Source: Patescibacteria group bacterium (GTDB taxonomy: Bacteria; Patescibacteriota; Patescibacteriia; JAHIZJ01). Taken from it: a stretch of 64,000 bases of DNA. This document shows positions 59,274 to 64,000 of this stretch, one piece after another. The translations under genes were made by a program, and so were the position numbers. Under the pieces are notes generated by a model. That model searched no databases. It was given only the letters and a program-made list of their open reading frames with translations, and had not been told where the DNA came from. Position 1 is the first letter of the stretch, and every line of letters starts with the position of its first letter. The stretch is from NCBI GenBank assembly GCA_041661625.1, contig JBAZUB010000001.1, positions 248,001 through 312,000 on the forward strand, given 5' to 3'.

Positions 59274-60733
59274 GTGAACTTCTTGATTAGCGCTTGGTAA
59301 ACACGGCGATATTCCTGCACCCCGAAACCACGGATCACGAACAGCACTATGAAATATACCAGCACGCCGATCGGTATCAGATAGATAAACTTGATTTCAG
59401 GTTTTAACGCATACAATACGGCCATCATCGCGCCGCCAGAAATCATTGTTTTTGCCAAGATGGTAAATAAATACTTTTTATTGTATTTGATGATTTGATC
59501 TACGACAATCAAGCCCAAACCGCAAAGCACAATCGTTGACACCAAAGATGAAATGCTGGTGCCAATGTATTGCCGGGCGGGAATCAGTATCAGGTTCAAA
59601 ACTACATTTACCGACATGGCGATGCCCAAATTTATCGTGTTTCGCATCTGCCGATTGCACGCATTTAATAATGATCCAATGGGGAAATTTATAAACACAA
59701 AGAATAAACTGAAAATGAGAATTTGCAAAGGAATTATCGAAGCGCCGAACGCTTTCCCCCAGACACCTAAGATTAGCTTATCGGCGATAGCAAATACTCC
59801 AAATATTATCGGAATGACAATCACCAGCAAATAATAGACCGCCTTTTCGAAAGTTCGCGCCAACATTTCTTTCGAACTGACGAAGTAAGCGCTCATGGCC
59901 GGAAACAATGCCGCGCCGACGGCGATCGGGATGAACTGAAAAGCGTAGGTGAGCTTGTAGGCGGTACCATACCAGCCCACATAACTATTGCCCTTTTCGC
60001 CACTCATAACATTCAGTAATACGGTATCAATATAACCGAACACGACCATGAATACGCTAGCTAGGGCAAATGGAAAAGCAATAATAAATATCCGTCTCAA
60101 TATGGGCCTATCCCAGTAAATCCGCGGGCGCCATTTCATTTTTCGTATCGATAGGCTCAAGCTATAACAGAAGTTGAACGAGCTGCCGAGTAAAATGGCC
60201 AAAACGAGAAACATGACGTTGTGCTCGATCCGCAGTAGGAATATGCCCAAGCCCATGACCACGATCTTGTTGACAATCGTACCGATCGCTTCGAACTTCA
60301 ACACCTGGTGGCCACGTAATATTGCGTAAAAACTGAGCGTGAACGTGTCTAATATCATCACGATCCCGGTGATATATACCAAATGACGAGTCAATTCAGG
60401 CGAACCAATAATGGCCACCGTGGTGATGACTGCCAGATAAGCTAAGACGGCGGTGAGTATCTTGATTGATACCACTGAATTTAAAAACGTGTTAGTCTGA
60501 TCCCGGTCTTTAGCAATCTCACGAGTCAGCACTGGGCTCAAGCCCACGTCGATCAAAATACCAAATATCGTGGTTAGAGAGATAGCAAAAAGATATCGGC
60601 CGATTTCTTCCGAGCCGACAGCCTTTGATATATAAGCGAAGTAGACAAAAGAGAGTACCTTCTGCAGCGTCAGAGCAAGCGTAAGATATGAAGCGTTCCG
60701 CGCTATCCGATCTGAATGTGAGCCGGCAGTCAC
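59270..60733 (-). CDS. Polysaccharide flippase (Wzx/MATE-like)
   Basis: About 487 aa from GTG 60733; a frame to 60793 would overlap rpsI. Fourteen helices expected from the hydrophobic pattern, with YISKAVGSEEIGRYLFAISL near 34 and VGWYGTAYKLTYAFQFIPIA near 250, typical of O-antigen flippases. It moves lipid-linked glycans outward and fits the two transferases that follow. Confidence 0.9.
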   Translation of the reverse strand: MTAGSHSDRIARNASYLTLALTLQKVLSFVYFAYISKAVGSEEIGRYLFAISLTTIFGILIDVGLSPVLTREIAKDRDQTNTFLNSVVSIKILTAVLAYLAVITTVAIIGSPELTRHLVYITGIVMILDTFTLSFYAILRGHQVLKFEAIGTIVNKIVVMGLGIFLLRIEHNVMFLVLAILLGSSFNFCYSLSLSIRKMKWRPRIYWDRPILRRIFIIAFPFALASVFMVVFGYIDTVLLNVMSGEKGNSYVGWYGTAYKLTYAFQFIPIAVGAALFPAMSAYFVSSKEMLARTFEKAVYYLLVIVIPIIFGVFAIADKLILGVWGKAFGASIIPLQILIFSLFFVFINFPIGSLLNACNRQMRNTINLGIAMSVNVVLNLILIPARQYIGTSISSLVSTIVLCGLGLIVVDQIIKYNKKYLFTILAKTMISGGAMMAVLYALKPEIKFIYLIPIGVLVYFIVLFVIRGFGVQEYRRVYQALIKKFT

Positions 60734-60758
60734 TCTTGGATTGTTATGATTAGAAGAA

Positions 60759-61307
60759 TTAACGTTTTTGCCACTGCGGCGCGCGCCGGGCACGTTTCAA
60801 TCCGTACTTCTTCCGTTCTTTGGCTCGAGGATCCCGCGTTAAATAACCTGCCTGTTTTAATTGCGTCCGATATTCCGGATCTAATTTTACTAAAACACGA
60901 GCCAGCCCGTGTCTGACACTGTCAGCCTGACCGCGTTTCCCGCCGCCGCTGACCCGCACGGTAATATCGTCCTGCGTTTCAAGACTCAGCAGATCAATTG
61001 GCGCTTTAGCCACCTGCAGCATCTCGAGAGTATTGAAATACTTTTCAACCGGCTGCCCGTTGACCTGGTATATGCCGGTACCCTTCTTGTGCAGGCGCAC
61101 CCTCGCTATGGCAGTCTTGCGCCGACCAACCGCAAACAAATAGGTTCGCTTTTTGGCTACTTTAGGTTTGGCGGGTTCGGCTTGATCCACTGGGTGAGAT
61201 CTTGGAGCCGCCGTGTGGGCAGAAACCGTGGTTTTCTTCGGTCGCCCGCGTTTGCGGATTGGTTTGGCCGTGTCTTTGTCCGCGGCCGGTTTGGCAGTTT
61301 TGGGCAT
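60759..61307 (-). CDS. rpsI: 30S ribosomal protein S9 with long N-terminal extension
   Basis: 182 aa. The conserved domain starts near residue 55 (YLFAVGRRKTAIARVRL) and ends with the usual KYGLKRARRAPQWQKR. The first 54 residues are extra, rich in K, A, P, with IRKRGRPKK resembling an AT-hook. S9 contacts tRNA in the P site through its tail. Confidence 0.96.
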   Translation of the reverse strand: MPKTAKPAADKDTAKPIRKRGRPKKTTVSAHTAAPRSHPVDQAEPAKPKVAKKRTYLFAVGRRKTAIARVRLHKKGTGIYQVNGQPVEKYFNTLEMLQVAKAPIDLLSLETQDDITVRVSGGGKRGQADSVRHGLARVLVKLDPEYRTQLKQAGYLTRDPRAKERKKYGLKRARRAPQWQKR

Positions 61308-61310
61308 ACG

Positions 61311-61676
61311 TTAGATGAATATTATTCGGCGCATACGTGGATTGCGCAAACGATTCTTAGGCAGCATTTTATTGACGGCCTTGGTCAGCACCACGTGCGG
61401 CCGTTCTTTCATTAAAACTTTTAATCCGACCGTTCTCAAACCCCCGGGATAACCGGTATTGTGCCGATAAACTTTTTGATTAAGCTTATTTCCGGTCAGG
61501 CGCATATTCTTCACGTTAGATACCTTGACCGTAATGTCCATATCCAAATTAGGCGCGTAATCAACCCGATGCTTACCTTGCAATAAATGGGCAATTTCGG
61601 TAGCCAAACGACCCGGTACGCGACCGGCTGCGTCAACTGTGTGCACCTCACTTATCTTGGACTTATTTTTTGGTAT
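61311..61676 (-). CDS. rplM: 50S ribosomal protein L13
   Basis: About 121 aa from ATG 61676, overlapping rplQ by 14 bases. VDAAGRVPGRLATEIAHLLQGK near 15-36, the KVYRHNTGYPGGLR core and KNRLRNPRMRRI near the end. Shorter than E. coli L13 (142 aa). Confidence 0.95.
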   Translation of the reverse strand: MPKNKSKISEVHTVDAAGRVPGRLATEIAHLLQGKHRVDYAPNLDMDITVKVSNVKNMRLTGNKLNQKVYRHNTGYPGGLRTVGLKVLMKERPHVVLTKAVNKMLPKNRLRNPRMRRIIFI

Positions 61677-62109
61677 CATGGCTCTTCTCCTTAGCTTTGG
61701 AATCAATCTTCTTGTTCACGCCGGGCTGTTTTTTGGTTAGTTCGGTCTTTGACATGCGCTCTACGAATTCAATCACGGCAGTCGACGCACCATCGCCCAA
61801 ACGGGTGCCAGTCTTGGTAATACGGAGATACCCGCCATTACGCTGGGCAAAGCGCTCGGCTAATACGTCCACCAGTTTATGCCCGGCAGCCGTGTTATTC
61901 AAAATCTCAATCAAACTGCGTCGCACAGATACGGTACGCGATTTCGACCGGCTGACCAATCGTTCTACAAAGGGACGCAGCCACTTGGCTTTGGCTTCCG
62001 TAGTAACCACCCGTTCATGCATGATTAGACTAACAGCCATATTGCGCCGCATCAATAAACGCTGCGTAACTGGGCGATCGAGAGTTTTCGTCTTGTTGCG
62101 GTGTCTCAT
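61663..62109 (-). CDS. rplQ: 50S ribosomal protein L17
   Basis: 148 aa. N-terminus MRHRNKTKTLDRPVTQRLLM and LRPFVERLVSRSKS near 45 match L17; a YLRITKTGTRLGDGASTAVIEF stretch follows. A lysine-rich tail of about 25 residues is extra. Confidence 0.96.
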   Translation of the reverse strand: MRHRNKTKTLDRPVTQRLLMRRNMAVSLIMHERVVTTEAKAKWLRPFVERLVSRSKSRTVSVRRSLIEILNNTAAGHKLVDVLAERFAQRNGGYLRITKTGTRLGDGASTAVIEFVERMSKTELTKKQPGVNKKIDSKAKEKSHDTKK

Positions 62110-62127
62110 GAGTGCGTGATAATAAAA

Positions 62128-62952
62128 CTATTCTTCTTTAGTCTCGCTTTTTTTAGCCCGTGCGCGCTTTTTCTTTGGTTCGGCCAGGTCGGTGATAACA
62201 TCTTCTACGGCGGTTTCAGTAACTTCGGGCTCTTCTGCTTTAACCTTGGCGGGCTTGCCCGTTTCTGTTAAACCGTTAAGCAGGAAATTGAAATGTGCGT
62301 CCAGTAGTTTGGCGGCTTCGTGAAATGCTTTTTCGGGAGATAGCGTGCCGTCAGTGATGACCTCCAGCATCAGCCGGTCATAATTCGTCATTTGCCCAAC
62401 CCGGACATTCTCCACGTCAAAGTTGACGTTTCGAATTGGGGTAAATATGGCATCAACGGCGATCATGCCGATTTCCCGCTTCTCTTTTTCGCGGGTCTCT
62501 ACCGGCACATAACCCCGGCCTTTTTCGATTTTTAATTCCATTTCCAGTTCGGCCGCTTTGTCCGTCAGGGTGGCAATCACCTGTTCGGGATGTACTACTT
62601 CGACATCGCTGGTCGCCTTGATGTCCTTGCCGGTGACTTTCTTCTCACCCTTGGCTGAAAGCTTGACCGTGACCGGCTCATCGCTGAAACTGCGGAACCG
62701 CAAAGTCTTTAGATTCAATATGATCTCCACCACATCTTCTTTGACATTCGGAATGGTGGAAAATTCGTGGTTAACGCCTTCGATTTTTACGGCCGTAATG
62801 GCCGCGCCTTCCAGCGACGACAATAATACTCGGCGCATCGCGTTGCCCAGCGTCATGCCGTAACCGGGATAGCAGGGCTCAATCGTGAACATAGCCACGT
62901 TGTCGCCGGTCTTTTTTACATCGATTTTGCTGGGAAGGGATATAAGTTCCAT
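62128..62952 (-). CDS. rpoA: RNA polymerase alpha subunit lacking a recognisable C-terminal domain
   Basis: 274 aa. The N-terminal assembly domain is complete: FTIEPCYPGYGMTLGNAMRRVLLSSLEGAAI near 22-52, GVNHEFSTIPNVKEDVVEII, and the second part up to HFNFLLNGL near 228. Then an acidic/basic tail (EEPEVTETAVEDV...KKKRARAKK) replaces the helical alpha-CTD, which normally has its NSLK and helix-hairpin-helix segments. UP-element and activator contacts through the CTD would be absent. Confidence 0.95.
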   Translation of the reverse strand: MELISLPSKIDVKKTGDNVAMFTIEPCYPGYGMTLGNAMRRVLLSSLEGAAITAVKIEGVNHEFSTIPNVKEDVVEIILNLKTLRFRSFSDEPVTVKLSAKGEKKVTGKDIKATSDVEVVHPEQVIATLTDKAAELEMELKIEKGRGYVPVETREKEKREIGMIAVDAIFTPIRNVNFDVENVRVGQMTNYDRLMLEVITDGTLSPEKAFHEAAKLLDAHFNFLLNGLTETGKPAKVKAEEPEVTETAVEDVITDLAEPKKKRARAKKSETKEE

Positions 62953-62985
62953 CGCGTTTTATCTCCGCCGTTAAATATTAATATT

Positions 62986-63615
62986 TTATCGTGAATAGAA
63001 TTCGATAATCAGCTGGGTCTGGAAGTTCTGTTTCAGATCCTCCGCCGCCGGCAATGCCAATACCTTGCCCTCTAGTTTGACCTTATCGAGTGTTAGCCAA
63101 ACCGGCACTTCCTGCTTGGCGATTCGCTTGAGCGTATCTTGAAAATATTTCTTGGCCATCCGATTTGGTTTGACCTGGATCGTATCATTGGCACGTACTT
63201 GATAGGATGGTATGTCGGTACTGCGGCCGTTGACCAAAAACTGACCGTGGCTAACCAGCTGGCGCGATAATACCCGGGAAGTGCCGATGCCCAGACGGTA
63301 GACGACGTTATCCAGGCGCGTCTCCAATAATCGGCCAAGATTTTCCGCCGTATCTCCCGTACGCTGTTCGGCTTTTTGAAAATAGTTATAAAACTGGGTT
63401 TCGTTCAAGCCATACTGCCGCTTGGCTTTCTGCTTTTCACGCAGCTGCTGGCCATAGTTGGACATCCGGCCGCGCCCCTTGCCGCCGTGTTGTCCGGGCG
63501 GATAGTTCCGTTTCACGATCGGACACTTGCCCGTGTAGCACTTCTCTCCCTTCAGAAAGAGTTTTTCGCCTTCACGTCGGCATTGGGTGCATTTTGATAT
63601 GGATACTTTTGACAT
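62986..63615 (-). CDS. rpsD: 30S ribosomal protein S4, zinc form
   Basis: 209 aa. N-terminal four-Cys zinc site (CTQCRREG...CYTGKCP, residues 9-33), GGKGRGRMSNYGQQLREKQK near 44-63, and the S4 RNA-binding domain LLETRLDNVVYRLGIGTSR near 88-106. Initiates small-subunit assembly. Confidence 0.97.
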   Translation of the reverse strand: MSKVSISKCTQCRREGEKLFLKGEKCYTGKCPIVKRNYPPGQHGGKGRGRMSNYGQQLREKQKAKRQYGLNETQFYNYFQKAEQRTGDTAENLGRLLETRLDNVVYRLGIGTSRVLSRQLVSHGQFLVNGRSTDIPSYQVRANDTIQVKPNRMAKKYFQDTLKRIAKQEVPVWLTLDKVKLEGKVLALPAAEDLKQNFQTQLIIEFYSR

Positions 63616-63632
63616 AGGGTATAAATCAGATG

Positions 63633-64000
63633 TTACACTCGGCGCACTTTGCGCGGCCGGGGGCCATTGTGCGGAATCGGACTGACGTCCCGGATTGATA
63701 AAATGGTATAACCTTGGGCATTCAGGGCACGAACCGCCGCTTCCCGGCCGGATCCGACACCTTTGATGCGCACATCGACTTCCTTGATGCCGAAATCGCG
63801 CACTCGATCAACAACCGAACGGACAATAATACCGGCCGCGTAGGGCGTGGATTTCTTGGGACCCTTGAAGCCGTTCTGACCGGCCGAAGAGGAGGCTAGC
63901 ACATTGCCTTCGGGGTCGGTGAAAGTAATAATGGTGTTATTATACGTCGCCAAAACATGTACCACCGCTTTGTTGATAAACTTCCGGACTTTTTTCTTGG
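63633..64000 (-). CDS. rpsK: 30S ribosomal protein S11, 5' part outside the window
   Basis: The frame continues to the window edge with KKKVRKFINKAVVHV before the internal GTG often called as start. HVLATYNNTIITFTDPEGNV, SSAGQNGFKGPKKSTPYAAG and the C-terminal RDVSPIPHNGPRPRKVRRV are diagnostic. Precedes rpsD by 17 bases. Confidence 0.96.
   Translation of the reverse strand, partial: KKKVRKFINKAVVHVLATYNNTIITFTDPEGNVLASSSAGQNGFKGPKKSTPYAAGIIVRSVVDRVRDFGIKEVDVRIKGVGSGREAAVRALNAQGYTILSIRDVSPIPHNGPRPRKVRRV

Overview
The window reads as part of a chromosome of a Candidate Phyla Radiation (Patescibacteria) bacterium, most likely of the Parcubacteria side; the exact lineage cannot be fixed from sequence alone. 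The grounds are an archaeal-type UMP kinase, DUF1893 and DUF1653 proteins, secreted FG-GAP proteins, short genes in tight minus-strand operons with many ATGA/TAATG junctions, and the absence of central biosynthesis genes. No plasmid, phage structural, transposase or CRISPR gene is visible.

Layout. 0-5 kb: two NUDIX genes, a VOC protein, a VanX-like peptidase carrying a copy of the SecA zinc tail, secA and a DUF1893 gene. 5-15.6 kb: HPF, TsaB, a winged-helix regulator, a PP2C-like/propeller membrane protein, rplJ-rplL with an attenuated leader, and manC-mltG-pyrH. 15.7-27 kb: wall and lipid-carrier genes (CAP protein, uppP, uppS, polyprenyl synthase), repair genes (mutM, rarA), an ATP-cone nuclease and an anchored thermonuclease. 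28-32 kb: a copper operon (csoR, an HMA/permease/cupredoxin fusion, copA). 32-40 kb: an FG-GAP/L,D-transpeptidase, an ABC exporter, an XTP pyrophosphatase, and a glycosyltransferase plus GH130 pair. 40-45.4 kb: accessory single-gene units, a tRNA-Pro with a decayed twin, a tandem structured RNA leader, and HU. 45-54 kb: Fn3/FG-GAP secreted protein, half DEAD-box protein, Nramp, flavoprotein, ABC-F. 55-56.9 kb: tRNA-Trp surrounded by broken tRNA-Trp pieces and palindromes, rpmG, tRNA-Thr and an RNA-like leader. 57-64 kb: two glycosyltransferases, a flippase, then rpsI, rplM, rplQ, rpoA, rpsD, rpsK.

How the genes work together. Much of the window serves the cell envelope: ManC, glycosyltransferases, the flippase, UppS/polyprenyl synthase/UppP lipid-carrier supply, MltG and L,D-transpeptidase for wall remodelling, and SecA for export of the signal-peptide proteins. 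Most housekeeping genes have weak or no Shine-Dalgarno sequence. About eleven accessory genes instead stand alone, most with a TTGACA-like promoter, a strong GGAGG site and a hairpin terminator; none has a recognisable housekeeping role.

The most interesting structures are the tandem RNA motif at 43.16-43.50 kb, whose helix shows compensatory changes between the two copies; the duplicated secA-tail/NUDIX junction; and the tRNA-Trp locus, where tRNA halves break at the anticodon loop next to GC-rich palindromes.
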